DNA of 38,419 nucleotides from Verrucomicrobiales bacterium (GTDB lineage Bacteria > Verrucomicrobiota > Verrucomicrobiia > Limisphaerales > CAIMTB01). How positions within the stretch are numbered: position 1 is the stretch's first letter; every line of letters begins with the position of its first letter. Shown here in pieces: positions 27,601 to 36,552 of this stretch. The position numbers and the translations under genes were made by a program. The DNA lies in the NCBI GenBank assembly GCA_016795425.1, contig JAEUHG010000114.1, positions 1-38,419 of the forward strand, in the 5' to 3' direction. The notes below the pieces were generated by a model. The model was not told the origin of the DNA. It ran no database searches and saw only the letters and a program-made list of their open reading frames with translations.

Positions 27601-28370
27601 GCCGAGCGGTGCCGGCCCTGGTAGCCGCCTTTGACACCCACCGCGCCTACGCGATGACCGATGTTGCCTCCTTGCTCGCGCGCAGCGGGATGACGTCGCG
27701 ACAGGTTGCGGCCCGGTCGCTGGCCACGACGGCATTCTTTAATCGCGGAGACTTCTGGGAATGCCATCCGCTCCCCGACGCCGCCCAACACTCACCGGTC
27801 ACGGGCGGGACTGCGGCTGATTTCGATGGTGATGGCGATGTGGATGTTTTTCTTGCTCAGAACTTCTTCCCGTACCAGCCGGCAACACCTCGTTCCGACG
27901 CCGGCCGCGGGCTATTGCTGGAGAATGACGGGCAGGGTCGATTTGCCCCGGTCGCCGCCGGCGCCAGCGGGTTGCTGCTGTATGGAGAGCAACGCGGATC
28001 CGCTGCCGCCGATTTCGATCATGATGGTCGGGTCGATCTCGCTGTCGGACAGAACGGCGCCGAGACACGGCTCTTCCGCAACACCAAGGCGACTCCTGGG
28101 CTCAGGGTCCGCGCTGTCGGCGGCCCGGGGAACCCGTTGGGCATCGGCGTCGCCCTTCGCCTGGATCAAAAGGGTCGCCTTGGTCCTCGCCGCGAGATCC
28201 GGTCCGGGTCCGGCGGAATTTCCCACGACGCCGCCGAAGTGGTGGTAGGAGGGCTGTCTTCGGGAGAGGGTGCCATGGCCCTCCTCGTGCAATGGCCCGG
28301 GCGAGACGAGCCGCAGCACATCCCGATTCCGCCCGGCTCGCGGGAAGTACTTCTTCGGAGGCCTGAATGA
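24603..28370 (+). CDS. FG-GAP/VCBS repeat protein with ASPIC/UnbV domains (operon copy 1)
   Basis: A 1255-aa exported CRTAC1-like protein. The start at ATG 24603 overlaps the previous stop by one base. A signal sequence (hydrophobic about 29-46) is followed by 'GFTRLPSDTTGVFFTN', 'LNGSGVALGDVDGDGRIDLFL' and many propeller repeats. The first ASPIC/UnbV domain is at about 556-636 ('RIAVRLRGSGANTAGIGARV', 'GGRYLSS', 'LTVRWRSG'). The central signature 'RHSETAFDDFARQPLLP' opens the second propeller. A second ASPIC-like unit ('GLRVRAVGGPGNPLGIG') sits at the C-terminus. It overlaps the next gene by 4 bp (ATGA). The family is often found with TPR or redox proteins, but its biochemical role is not established; calcium-dependent binding is inferred. 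Confidence 0.9.
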   Translation: MSHRIRGFAQPTGPSHDTLTAGHQRARGATVLVWVFLTAVIAGAGAASTRPETPSQPLVVSAGPSPGFTRLPSDTTGVFFTNRLSDESAAANQIRLNGSGVALGDVDGDGRIDLFLCNLEASNRLYRNLGSWRFQDITAASPAIALPGRFCTGTALADIDGDGDLDLFINALGEGTRLFLNDGTGTFTEKTDAALERRGGAMSLALGDPDGDGDLDLYVANYRTTTIRTTGFALLNVDGQRRVPAALKEDLELTPDGRVLEHGEPDCFYLNDGTGQFVRVPWTTGGFLDEKGEPLQRTPRDWALSAMFRDINQDGLPDLYICNDFHSEDRIWINQGGQQFRALPPLAVRQTSTFSMSADFADLDGDGWDDFFVSDMLDLRRERRLSQITAMEPNPSVIGRFDDRPQYARNALQWNRGDGTYAEISAFAGLDRSGWSWSAVFLDVDLDGREDLLLTTGHLFDTQDLDAAARIDRMGPVRRDQIARKLLMLPRLPMPKMAFRNEGGFRFVPAGSTWRFDEIGVAHGLAMGDLDGDGDQDVVVNNLNAAATLYRNDASAPRIAVRLRGSGANTAGIGARVELRGGGRLYSQEMLAGGRYLSSDAPTRTFAWPATDAVQTDPPRLTVRWRSGEVTTLPGIRSNVLYEISEPQPAESTDPNASRRVDPPSPAHLWFEDLSARLNHRHSETAFDDFARQPLLPRKLSQQGPGLAWIDGNADGWVDLVVGSGAGGAFAFLQNQSGTAFHAPAKGQSPSLSRDGLGIIADPSAPSCALVAFSRYEEDARAGHCLRRWDPANGTWNDVWPDLVASMECLAAADRDGDGDLDLFVGGRSVPGRYPEPATSLLLTRVGERWVVDADHEPLFQATGLVTGAVWTDLSNDGFPELVLSGDWGPLRILRNQRGRLGLWDPEIRGASLPPNRTWHLSDWTGWWTTILAGDWDGDGRMDLMAGNWGWNTSYRTSADHPLRLHFGDFDQSGSLDLIEASYDVALANDYPDRDLETFRRAVPALVAAFDTHRAYAMTDVASLLARSGMTSRQVAARSLATTAFFNRGDFWECHPLPDAAQHSPVTGGTAADFDGDGDVDVFLAQNFFPYQPATPRSDAGRGLLLENDGQGRFAPVAAGASGLLLYGEQRGSAAADFDHDGRVDLAVGQNGAETRLFRNTKATPGLRVRAVGGPGNPLGIGVALRLDQKGRLGPRREIRSGSGGISHDAAEVVVGGLSSGEGAMALLVQWPGRDEPQHIPIPPGSREVLLRRPE

Positions 28371-31300
28371 ACGACCCCACGTGCCGTCGCATCCGCGCCT
28401 CCTTTCTTTGGCGTTGGGCTTTGCTACTCCTCCTGGCCAATCAACAATTCATAACGGTCGCGGCGGATCCTCTTGTCACCGGTTACCGCGCGCTGCCGGT
28501 GACGCCCATCGGAAGCGGGTCGCCCGGCTTCACCCGTATGACCGCGTCAGAGACCGGTTTCGACTTCACCAATCGTCTCGCCCAATCCCGATTTCTGACC
28601 AACCAGATCCACCTGAACGGATCAGGCGTGGCGCTCGGCGATATCGACGGTGACGGATGGTGCGACATCTTTCTGACTGGATTGGATGGACCCAACGCAC
28701 TTTACCGAAACCTCGGAGGCTGGCGCTTTACCAACATCACCGCCCAGTCGGGCCTCGAGATTCCTGGCCTCGATGCCACCGGCGCCATGCTGGTCGACAT
28801 GGATGGGGATGGCGACCTCGATGCCGGCTTCAACACCATCGGCTCCGGAACGTTCCTCCTGCTGAACGACGGACGAGGGCGGTTCACCCCTGCGGAGGGA
28901 AACCCCTTCAATCGTGGGCGTGGCGGCATGTCTGCCGCATGGGCCGACATGGATGGTGACGGCGACCTGGATGCCTTCGTTGGCAATTACCGGTGCGACA
29001 CCTTCCGCGACCAGCCTGGGACCCGATTCCGAGGACGCAACGTGGGTGGGAAGATGGTTCTGAGCACAGTCAACGGGCGCCCCATCACTGAGCCTGATCT
29101 GATCGGTCGCTACACCATCCATCCATCCGGCACGATTGAAGAGCACGGAGAGCCCGACCTTCTCCTTCGCAACGAAGGCAGCGGCCGCTTCTCCGCACTC
29201 CCGTTGACCGCCGGCTCTTTCCTCGGCGACGAGGGTCAACCCCTGGCGGAACCACCCTACGATTGGACCCTTTCCGTTGCCTGGCGGGATATCAATCAGG
29301 ACGGCGCGCCGGACCTCTATCTCTGCAATGACTTCTCTTCGCCCGACGAACTCTGGTTGAACGACGGCAAGGGCCGCTTCCGCCGCGCGCCATCCTTCGC
29401 GCTTCGGCACCTGCCGATGTTCTCCATGGGCGTCGACTTTGCCGACCTCAACCACGATGGGTTCGATGATTTCATCGTCGCCGATATGCTCGGCAGCACC
29501 CACGCCAGCCGGCACACGCAAGTGGGGGACTTTCGAAACACCCCGGATCTTCCCGGTGACGCCGGCAGCCGTCCTGCCTATCCGTTCAATCAGCTGTTCA
29601 TCGGGCGCGGCGATGGTTCGTTTGCGGAGATCGGCTGGTACGCCGGTGTGACGGCGACGGATTGGACCTGGAACCTCCTGTTCCTGGACGTCGATTTGGA
29701 CGGCGAGGAGGATCTCTTGTGCGCCACGGGGCATGAACTGGAGATGATGAATGCCGATATCGGCGAGAAGGCCGAGCGCATGCGCAAGGGTGGCAGCCAG
29801 CCTGCCGCGGAGGTTCAGCGGCTGAAACTCCTCTTTCCCCGCCACAACCTTCCCAACCACGCTCTGCGAAACCGCGGCGGCCTTCGCTTCACCGATGCGA
29901 CCGATGCCTGGCGCTTCGGACACCCCGTCATTACCACCGGCATGGCCGTTGCTGACCTGGACAACGACGGCGACTTGGATGTCGTCGGCAACAACCTGAA
30001 CGACCCTGCGATGCTGCTGCGCAACGACGCCTCCCAACCGCGCCTTGCCGTTCGTCTCGTTGGCAGGGCACCCAACACCCGTGCCATTGGCGCCCGCATT
30101 CGAGTGACCGGAGGCCCGACCGTTCAAGAGCAGGAAATCATGGCTGGCGGTCGATACCTCGCCAGCGATGACGCGACACGCACCTTCGCGACGGGAACCT
30201 CCGCCGAGCTGCGCATCGAAGTCACCTGGCCGAATCGCCATCGTTCCCTCATCAACCATGCGCGTCCCAATCATCGCTATGAGATCGTCGAGGCGGACAC
30301 GGCGAGATCGGCGCCGGTAGTCCCCGCTTCAACTCCAGCCCCTTGGTTCCAGGATGCTTCGTCGCTCCTCAGCCACGAGCATCACGAGGAGGTCCACGAT
30401 GATTTCGCCACTCAACCCCTGCTCCCGGCAAAGCTAAGCCAACTCGGTCCGGGGGTCGGTTGGATCGACTGGAACCGAGATGGTCGGGATGAGCTCGTCG
30501 TGGGCAGCGGTCGTGGCGGAACCATCGCATCGTTTGAATGGCGGGATGGACGGTTCCAACCCTTTCCACTCCCTTCCTCGGAGTTATCTTACGGACGCGA
30601 TATTCTGGGCCTCGCCCCCTGGTGGGACGCGGCCGGTCGGCAACCGGCCGTGCTGTTCGCGCTGGCCAATTGGGAGGATGGCACCACCAATGGGCCCGCA
30701 TTTGCCGCGCTGGACACCCGTTCCGTCGAACCCAAGGAGATCCTCACGGCCCACTCGTCGTCCTTCGGCGCCGTGGCGGTTGCGGACTTCGATGGCGATG
30801 GAGATCTCGATGCCTTCGTCGCGGGCCACGCCATTCCCGCGCGATTTCCCGAGCCCGCGTCGTCGCAACTGCTGCGCAACGAGGGCGGTGTCCTGGTTCC
30901 CGTCGCCGACAGTTCGTCCCTTCTGACGCAATTGGGAGTGGTCCATGGCGCCATTTGGTCCGACCTGGAAGGCGACGGTTATGCCGACCTGGTGGTGACG
31001 TGTGACTGGGGAAGCCTTCGCGTGTTTCGCAACCGGCAGGGTCGCCTCGAATCGTGGGATCCCGCTGTCACCCGGGTGATGGCAGGGACATCCACCAATA
31101 CCATGCTGTCCCGACTCACCGGCGGTTGGACCGGCCTCGCCTCCGTCGATCTGGATGCTGACGGTCGGCTGGATCTGGTGGTTGGGAATTGGGGATTGAA
31201 TAGCCGCTGGCAGTTGGCGGGCGATTACCCTGTGATGCTGTATTACGGCGACTACGACGACAACGGCTCCATCGAGATCCTGGAGGCGGCCTTTATTCCT

Positions 31301-32104
31301 GAACTCCACGCGGACGCACCGCTGCGAACCCTTCAACCCCTGGCACGCGCCCTTCCGTTTGTTCGCGACATCGCCCCGGATCACCAAACCATGGCTCGAA
31401 CGACCGTCCCCATGCTCCTTGGGCCACGGACGTCCCGAACCCGTCAGGTGCAGGCCAACACCCTGAGCACTGTCCTGCTCCGCAACCGCGGCTCGTTCTT
31501 TGAAATGCAGGATCTCCCAGCCGAGGCGCAATGGACCCGCAACCTCGCCGTGGTCCCGGCAGACTTCGACGGTGATGGAAACGAAGACGTTTTCCTGAGC
31601 CAGAACTTCTTCGCCGTTGGCGGCGATTTGCATCGTCAGGACGCCGGCCGGGGTCTCGTCCTGCGTGGGGACGGCCAGGGCGGCCTCCACCCTGTCCGCA
31701 GCCAAGACAGCGGCGTGGTGCTCAATGGAGAACAGCGGGGCGCCGCCGTAAGTGACGTCGACGCCGATGGCCGCGTCGATCTCGTGGTCGCCCAGAACGG
31801 CGGATCGACCGCTTTCTTGCGAAACCGAACCGCTCGCCCGGGACTGCGCATCCGACTCAACGGGCCGCCCGGCAATCCCGACGGCATCGGGGCGCGCCTC
31901 AGGTTGAAGTTGGGTGATCGTTGGGGACCCACGCGGGAAATTGCCGGAGGCTCGGGTTGGCTTTCGTTCAGCAGTCCCACCGCCGTGCTCGCCATGCCGA
32001 CTCGCCCCAGCCAACTCGAAGTGCGCTGGCCCGGCGGCAAGGTGTCCCAACATGCGGTCGGCCCCGCCGACCACGAAATATCCGTGGCATGGCGACAGGA
32101 TTAG
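28367..32104 (+). CDS. FG-GAP/VCBS repeat protein with ASPIC/UnbV domains (operon copy 2)
   Basis: A 1245-aa paralog of its neighbours. The start ATG 28367 overlaps the previous stop (ATGA). The signal peptide spans about 1-33 ('FLWRWALLLLLANQQF', cleaved near TVAA). The order is the same: 'GFTRMTASETGFDFTN', N-terminal propeller, then a first ASPIC/UnbV domain (about 557-635, 'RLAVRLVGRAPNTRAIGARI', 'GGRYLAS'). The central 'HEHHEEVHDDFATQPLLP', the second propeller and a C-terminal ASPIC-like unit ('GLRIRLNGPPGNPDGIGARL') follow. The C-terminal half includes 'YYGDYDDNGSIEILEA', equivalent to segments in all four paralogs. The stop lies 13 bases inside the next gene. Clearly a product of tandem duplication followed by divergence. 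Confidence 0.9.
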   Translation: MNDPTCRRIRASFLWRWALLLLLANQQFITVAADPLVTGYRALPVTPIGSGSPGFTRMTASETGFDFTNRLAQSRFLTNQIHLNGSGVALGDIDGDGWCDIFLTGLDGPNALYRNLGGWRFTNITAQSGLEIPGLDATGAMLVDMDGDGDLDAGFNTIGSGTFLLLNDGRGRFTPAEGNPFNRGRGGMSAAWADMDGDGDLDAFVGNYRCDTFRDQPGTRFRGRNVGGKMVLSTVNGRPITEPDLIGRYTIHPSGTIEEHGEPDLLLRNEGSGRFSALPLTAGSFLGDEGQPLAEPPYDWTLSVAWRDINQDGAPDLYLCNDFSSPDELWLNDGKGRFRRAPSFALRHLPMFSMGVDFADLNHDGFDDFIVADMLGSTHASRHTQVGDFRNTPDLPGDAGSRPAYPFNQLFIGRGDGSFAEIGWYAGVTATDWTWNLLFLDVDLDGEEDLLCATGHELEMMNADIGEKAERMRKGGSQPAAEVQRLKLLFPRHNLPNHALRNRGGLRFTDATDAWRFGHPVITTGMAVADLDNDGDLDVVGNNLNDPAMLLRNDASQPRLAVRLVGRAPNTRAIGARIRVTGGPTVQEQEIMAGGRYLASDDATRTFATGTSAELRIEVTWPNRHRSLINHARPNHRYEIVEADTARSAPVVPASTPAPWFQDASSLLSHEHHEEVHDDFATQPLLPAKLSQLGPGVGWIDWNRDGRDELVVGSGRGGTIASFEWRDGRFQPFPLPSSELSYGRDILGLAPWWDAAGRQPAVLFALANWEDGTTNGPAFAALDTRSVEPKEILTAHSSSFGAVAVADFDGDGDLDAFVAGHAIPARFPEPASSQLLRNEGGVLVPVADSSSLLTQLGVVHGAIWSDLEGDGYADLVVTCDWGSLRVFRNRQGRLESWDPAVTRVMAGTSTNTMLSRLTGGWTGLASVDLDADGRLDLVVGNWGLNSRWQLAGDYPVMLYYGDYDDNGSIEILEAAFIPELHADAPLRTLQPLARALPFVRDIAPDHQTMARTTVPMLLGPRTSRTRQVQANTLSTVLLRNRGSFFEMQDLPAEAQWTRNLAVVPADFDGDGNEDVFLSQNFFAVGGDLHRQDAGRGLVLRGDGQGGLHPVRSQDSGVVLNGEQRGAAVSDVDADGRVDLVVAQNGGSTAFLRNRTARPGLRIRLNGPPGNPDGIGARLRLKLGDRWGPTREIAGGSGWLSFSSPTAVLAMPTRPSQLEVRWPGGKVSQHAVGPADHEISVAWRQD

Positions 32105-35100
32105 TCCGCATCTCCAACAAGCGAGAGTGGCTCCTTCGCGGACGTCGCAACGCCGCGTTGTTCGCCAACCCGTCCCCGTCTTGGAAATGGTTGGCGTACG
32201 TCCTGTTGGTCGAAGTCCTCGTCGCTGCTGGTGTTCCCATCGGTTTGGCCGCGTCGTCAGCGATTCCTCTCCCGTTGCCTACCCGTTCACGAGCCGTCGG
32301 GTTCACCTCCTTGGAACCGGCGACCACGGGCATTTCCTTCACCAACCGCCTGTCCATCGAGCGGGCACTTCAGAATCAGAACCTGCTCAACGGCGGCGGC
32401 GTGGCGGCTGGCGACTTCGATGGGGACGGCCATTGCGATCTGTATTTCTGCGCCGTGTCCGGCACCAACCGCCTTTATCGCAACCTTGGGCAGTGGAGAT
32501 TCGAAGATGTCACCTCCACTGCCGGCGTCGCCGGCGGCGGTTGGCCCTCGACCGGGGCCGTCTTCGTGGACACTGATGGCGATGGCGACCTGGACCTTCT
32601 GGTCTCCTCGCTGGGCACCGGTGTTCACGCCTTCCGCAACCTGGGTAATGGCCGCTTTCAGGAGACCACCGCCATGGACGGACTCGCCTCCAACACCGGG
32701 AGTACCAGTCTGGTCCTGGGCGATGTGGATGCCGACGGCGATCTTGATCTGTACGTCGTCAACTACGGCGCGCTCTCGGTACTCCGGTCAGGCGGGCGCG
32801 TCGAAGTCAAACAGGTCAACGGCCAATGGATCGTCACGGGACCGCATGCCCACCGCTTGCGGTTCGTCGATGGCCGTATGGAGGAGGTGGGCGAGGCGGA
32901 TGTGCTCTATGTTAACGACGGCCGCGGGCGCTTCTCGCCCGTATCCTGGAACTCCCCGCGCTTCTTGGATGACGAAGGTCGCCCTAAACCACCGCCGCTT
33001 GACTATGGCCTCGGCGCGCAGATGCGTGACATCGACGGCGATGGCGACCCCGACCTCTACGTGTGTAACGATTTTCAAACCCTCGACCGGCTTTGGATCA
33101 ATGATGGCACCGGGCATTTCCGCGAAGCATCCTACCGAGTTCTGCGAAAATTCCCCTTCTCCTCGATGGGGGTTGATTTTGCTGACATCGACCGGGACGG
33201 GCATCTGGACTTCTTCGTGGTTGAGATGGCGAGTCGGGATCATAGCCGCCAGATGCGCCAACTTAGCGGTGCCACGCCATCGCCGAATCTGCCCGGCCGC
33301 ATCGACATTCGGCCTCAGGTCGTTCGCAACGCGCTCTACCGCTCCAACGGCGACGGCACCTGGAGCGACATAGCGGAATATGCGGGCGTAGCCGCCACCG
33401 ACTGGTCGTGGCAACCTGTGTTTCTCGATGTCGACCTCGATGGTTTCGAAGACCTCCTGGTGGTGAACGGAGTTCAGTATGACACGCTGGATCGCGACAC
33501 CCTCGCCCGAATCCAGGCCATGGGCCGCCAGACACCGGAAGCCTCGCGCACCAACCTCCTCCTGTACCCGTTGTTTCCTTCCCCCAACGCTGCGTTTCGC
33601 AATCGAGGAGATCTCACCTTCGAAGACAGCGCCCGGGTATGGGGCTTCGACTCAACCCGCATTTCACAGGGAATTGCTGCGGCGGACCTGGACAACGATG
33701 GCGACATGGATCTGGCGGTGAATTGTCTGAACGATGGAGCGCTTCTCTATCGCAACGAAAGCCTCGGTCCGCGCCTTCACATCCGCCTTCGCGGCCTTCC
33801 CCCCAATACCCACGGCGTAGGGGCGCGAATTCGAGTCACGGGTGGACCCCAACTTCAGGAACAGGAGATCGTGGTGGGCGGACGCTACCTGTCCAGCGAC
33901 CCGGCCGAACGCACCTTTGCTTGCGGCGCCTCTCAGCGCCTGTCCATCGAGGTGCGATGGCGATCCGGCCGCATCTCGCGCCTCGACGACGCCCGCCCCA
34001 ATCACCACTACCTCATCAACGAAGCCGACGCGACGATACCTGCATCCGGGGATCGGCCGGATGCGCCTCCCAGGGAAACCTGGTTCAAGGATGCCTCCGG
34101 CAACCTGGCCCACGCCCATCACGAAGAGTTGTTCGATGACTTTGCCCGGCAACCTCTGCTGCCCAAGCAACTCAGCTCGCTGGGCCCGGGTGTCGCCTGG
34201 TGCGATCTCGACGAGGATGGACGCGAGGAATTGATGATCGGCACAGGACGCGGCGGACTGCTGACCGGATTCCGATTTCAGGATTCTGGCAAAGTCACCC
34301 GCCTCGCCTCTGTCGGGCGCCCCCCGGACGATGTTCTCGGGTTTGCCGCCTGGACCGCCGACGACGGTCACCCCGTCCTGTTGGCCTCAGTCAGCGGTTA
34401 CGAGAACACTGCGACTGGTGCTGCATCCATCGTCCAGATCCGCGCGCCCATCGGATCCACTCAACTGGTCGTCGCACCCTTTCCAACCTCCGCGATGCTC
34501 CCGGCGAGTCTTGGTCCTCTCGCGGCCTGCGATTTCGACGGGGATGGTGACCTCGATGTGTTTGCCGGCGGCCGGGTCGTGCCAGGCGCCTATCCGCGGG
34601 CTCCGCGGTCCATTCTCCTTCGCAACGAGGGTCGCGGATGCGTCGAGGAGTCGTCCACGCGTGAATTGCTCGCCCAGGCGGGAATGGTCTCGGGTGCGAC
34701 ATGGAGTGATCTCGAGAACGACGGCTTCAGCGAACTGGTTCTGGCTGGCGAGTGGAGTCCGCCACGGGTTTTCAGGAATCAGGCCGGACGTCTGAGCCCG
34801 TGGGATTTTCCGGTGGCGGATCCGGGGTCTGGCACCCCCCGCCCGCTCTCCGCGTTGAAGGGTTGGTGGACGTCCGTGGCCACCGGGGATTTCGATGGAG
34901 ACGGCCGAAGAGATCTCGTGTTGGGCAATTGGGGCAGGAACAGCGGCTACCAAGCGGCCGCCGACCGACCGTTGCGACTTTACTTCGGAGATATCGCCGG
35001 ACGGGGAACCCTGGATCTGATCGAGTCGCACGTCCCGTTCCATTCCGACGGTGAAGTTCCACGCCGAAGCCTCAACGCCCTCGGCCAGGCGTTTCCATTT

Positions 35101-35856
35101 CTGATGGCCCGCTTTCCGAATCACCGCGAGTTTGGCACCGCGAGCATGGAGGCGTTGCTTTCCGCCCTGCCGCGACGTCCCGACTCGGTCGCTGCCATCA
35201 CACTCGACAGCGTCGTTCTGCTGCAGCGGCCGTCCGGGTGGATCCTGCGCACGCTTCCCCCCGAGGCCCAATGGGCGCCAGTGTTTGGAATCGTCGTGGC
35301 CGATGCCAATGGCGATGGGATCGAAGACCTCTTTCTCGCCCAGAATTTCTTTGCCATGCGCATGGAATGGGCGCGTGCGGACGCCGGCCGCGGACTCTGG
35401 TTGCGTGGCGATGGCCAGGGCGGATTCACCGCGGTTCCAGCGCGCGAATCGGGCGTGGTTTGTCTCGGTGAACAACGCGGCGCCGCCGTGGGCGACTTCG
35501 ACCAGGATGGCAGGACCGACCTCGTCGTGGCGCAGAATGGGACGACCACGACGCTCTGGCGTGGAATCGGCGTCCCGAACGCCGTTCGCGTCGCACTCGG
35601 AGGTCCGCGGGGAAATCCCTTCGGTTATGGCGGCGCCGTTCGTGCACGACGCGGTGGTGTCTGGAGCCCCTGGCGCGAGTTGAACGCGGGTGGTGGGTAT
35701 CTCTCGCAAGACAGCCGGTTCCTGGGTTTTGCCGCACCCAGACCCGAGGCATTCGAAGTGCGATGGCCGGGGGGACAATCAAACCGATTCGAACTCCCGG
35801 CAGGCCCGGTGCGGGTGCGTCTCCAAGTCGACGGCAGCCTGCATTCCGAACCTTGA
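32089..35856 (+). CDS. FG-GAP/VCBS repeat protein with ASPIC/UnbV domains (operon copy 3)
   Basis: A 1255-aa paralog. The start ATG 32089 lies 16 bp inside the end of the preceding gene; the frame is open further upstream but only over that gene. The signal sequence is long, with a basic n-region and a hydrophobic stretch at about 34-53. Domains follow the family order: 'GFTSLEPATTGISFTN', first propeller, then ASPIC/UnbV (about 560-640, 'RLHIRLRGLPPNTHGVGARI', 'GGRYLSS', 'IEVRWRSG'). 'HAHHEELFDDFARQPLLP', the second propeller and a C-terminal ASPIC-like unit come next. Calcium-loop motifs DxDGDGD are abundant. A 54-bp gap with a hairpin separates it from the redoxin gene. Confidence 0.9.
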   Translation: MATGLVRISNKREWLLRGRRNAALFANPSPSWKWLAYVLLVEVLVAAGVPIGLAASSAIPLPLPTRSRAVGFTSLEPATTGISFTNRLSIERALQNQNLLNGGGVAAGDFDGDGHCDLYFCAVSGTNRLYRNLGQWRFEDVTSTAGVAGGGWPSTGAVFVDTDGDGDLDLLVSSLGTGVHAFRNLGNGRFQETTAMDGLASNTGSTSLVLGDVDADGDLDLYVVNYGALSVLRSGGRVEVKQVNGQWIVTGPHAHRLRFVDGRMEEVGEADVLYVNDGRGRFSPVSWNSPRFLDDEGRPKPPPLDYGLGAQMRDIDGDGDPDLYVCNDFQTLDRLWINDGTGHFREASYRVLRKFPFSSMGVDFADIDRDGHLDFFVVEMASRDHSRQMRQLSGATPSPNLPGRIDIRPQVVRNALYRSNGDGTWSDIAEYAGVAATDWSWQPVFLDVDLDGFEDLLVVNGVQYDTLDRDTLARIQAMGRQTPEASRTNLLLYPLFPSPNAAFRNRGDLTFEDSARVWGFDSTRISQGIAAADLDNDGDMDLAVNCLNDGALLYRNESLGPRLHIRLRGLPPNTHGVGARIRVTGGPQLQEQEIVVGGRYLSSDPAERTFACGASQRLSIEVRWRSGRISRLDDARPNHHYLINEADATIPASGDRPDAPPRETWFKDASGNLAHAHHEELFDDFARQPLLPKQLSSLGPGVAWCDLDEDGREELMIGTGRGGLLTGFRFQDSGKVTRLASVGRPPDDVLGFAAWTADDGHPVLLASVSGYENTATGAASIVQIRAPIGSTQLVVAPFPTSAMLPASLGPLAACDFDGDGDLDVFAGGRVVPGAYPRAPRSILLRNEGRGCVEESSTRELLAQAGMVSGATWSDLENDGFSELVLAGEWSPPRVFRNQAGRLSPWDFPVADPGSGTPRPLSALKGWWTSVATGDFDGDGRRDLVLGNWGRNSGYQAAADRPLRLYFGDIAGRGTLDLIESHVPFHSDGEVPRRSLNALGQAFPFLMARFPNHREFGTASMEALLSALPRRPDSVAAITLDSVVLLQRPSGWILRTLPPEAQWAPVFGIVVADANGDGIEDLFLAQNFFAMRMEWARADAGRGLWLRGDGQGGFTAVPARESGVVCLGEQRGAAVGDFDQDGRTDLVVAQNGTTTTLWRGIGVPNAVRVALGGPRGNPFGYGGAVRARRGGVWSPWRELNAGGGYLSQDSRFLGFAAPRPEAFEVRWPGGQSNRFELPAGPVRVRLQVDGSLHSEP

Positions 35857-35866
35857 CCCTCAGCCC

Positions 35867-35898
35867 ACCGGCGGCTTGCCTAGCCCGCGACCGCCGGT
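35867..35898 (+). promoter_or_regulatory. Intra-operon hairpin between FG-GAP copy 3 and redoxin
   Basis: A perfect 8-bp inverted repeat ACCGGCGG (35867-35874) / CCGCCGGT (35891-35898) with a 16-nt loop fills the only real gap in the operon. It starts 10 nt after the stop and ends 12 nt before the redoxin ATG. It lacks a T-run, so it may be an attenuator, RNA-processing or stability element that sets different levels for the two halves of the operon. Confidence 0.4.
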
Positions 35899-35910
35899 CA
35901 TGACTTGTCC

Positions 35911-36552
35911 ATGCCCACCGGGACCAGATTGACGTATCGGGGACGGTCCATCACGCGGTGCTGCCTTAGCAATCGCGCCGCGGGAAGCCTCGGACTCTTG
36001 CTGGCCTTGGTTCTCTCCTTCTGTCCCGGATGCTCCTCGCGTCCCTCCGCCGCCTACCAGGCCATGGATCTTGACGGCAAACCCGCCGTCCTCGATGCCG
36101 GCCCGAATGGCGCAGCCCTGGTCATTGTCTTTCTTGGTGTCGAGTGTCCGATTGCCAATCGATGCCTGCCCGAGCTGGTCGCGTTGGAAAAGGAGCTGGC
36201 CCCGCAGGGCGTCCGGTTTCATCACGTCTACCCGAATCCCGATGAAACCGCGGAAGTGGTTCGTCGCCACCGCAGGGAGTACCAGCTTTCCTCAACGGCC
36301 TATCGCGACCCTGAATGGAGATTGGCCCGACAGCTCCATGCGTCGCGCACGCCGGAGGCCGTGGCCCTGACACCTGATGGCCGGCGCATCTATCAGGGCC
36401 GAATCAACGATCAGTTCGCGGCGCTGGGAGTCGGCAAACCGGAGCCGACCCGCCACGATCTCGCACTGGCACTTCGTGATTTCCTGAAAGGCGCACCACC
36501 TTCCGGCATCTCCCAACCCGCCGTGGGATGCAGTTTCCGCCCCGCCCCATGA
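35911..36552 (+). CDS. Redoxin (thioredoxin-like), membrane-anchored or lipoprotein
   Basis: A 213-aa exported thiol-redox protein. ATG 35911 is preferred; a TTG two codons upstream is possible. The hydrophobic segment at about 26-38 ends in 'FCPGCSS', a poor lipobox with candidate lipid-bearing Cys41; otherwise it is a signal anchor. The thioredoxin-like core opens 'ALVIVFLGVECPIANRC' with Cys79 and Cys85. The 'ECPIANR' signature is that of redoxins found beside or fused to copper-monooxygenase-like proteins in Planctomycetota and Verrucomicrobiota. The usual CxxC is absent: there are five residues between the cysteines, so Cys79 probably acts in peroxiredoxin-like fashion. A C-terminal 'AVGCSF' supplies Cys207, a possible resolving cysteine. 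The stop overlaps the next start by 4 bp (ATGA). Confidence 0.85.
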   Translation: MPTGTRLTYRGRSITRCCLSNRAAGSLGLLLALVLSFCPGCSSRPSAAYQAMDLDGKPAVLDAGPNGAALVIVFLGVECPIANRCLPELVALEKELAPQGVRFHHVYPNPDETAEVVRRHRREYQLSSTAYRDPEWRLARQLHASRTPEAVALTPDGRRIYQGRINDQFAALGVGKPEPTRHDLALALRDFLKGAPPSGISQPAVGCSFRPAP

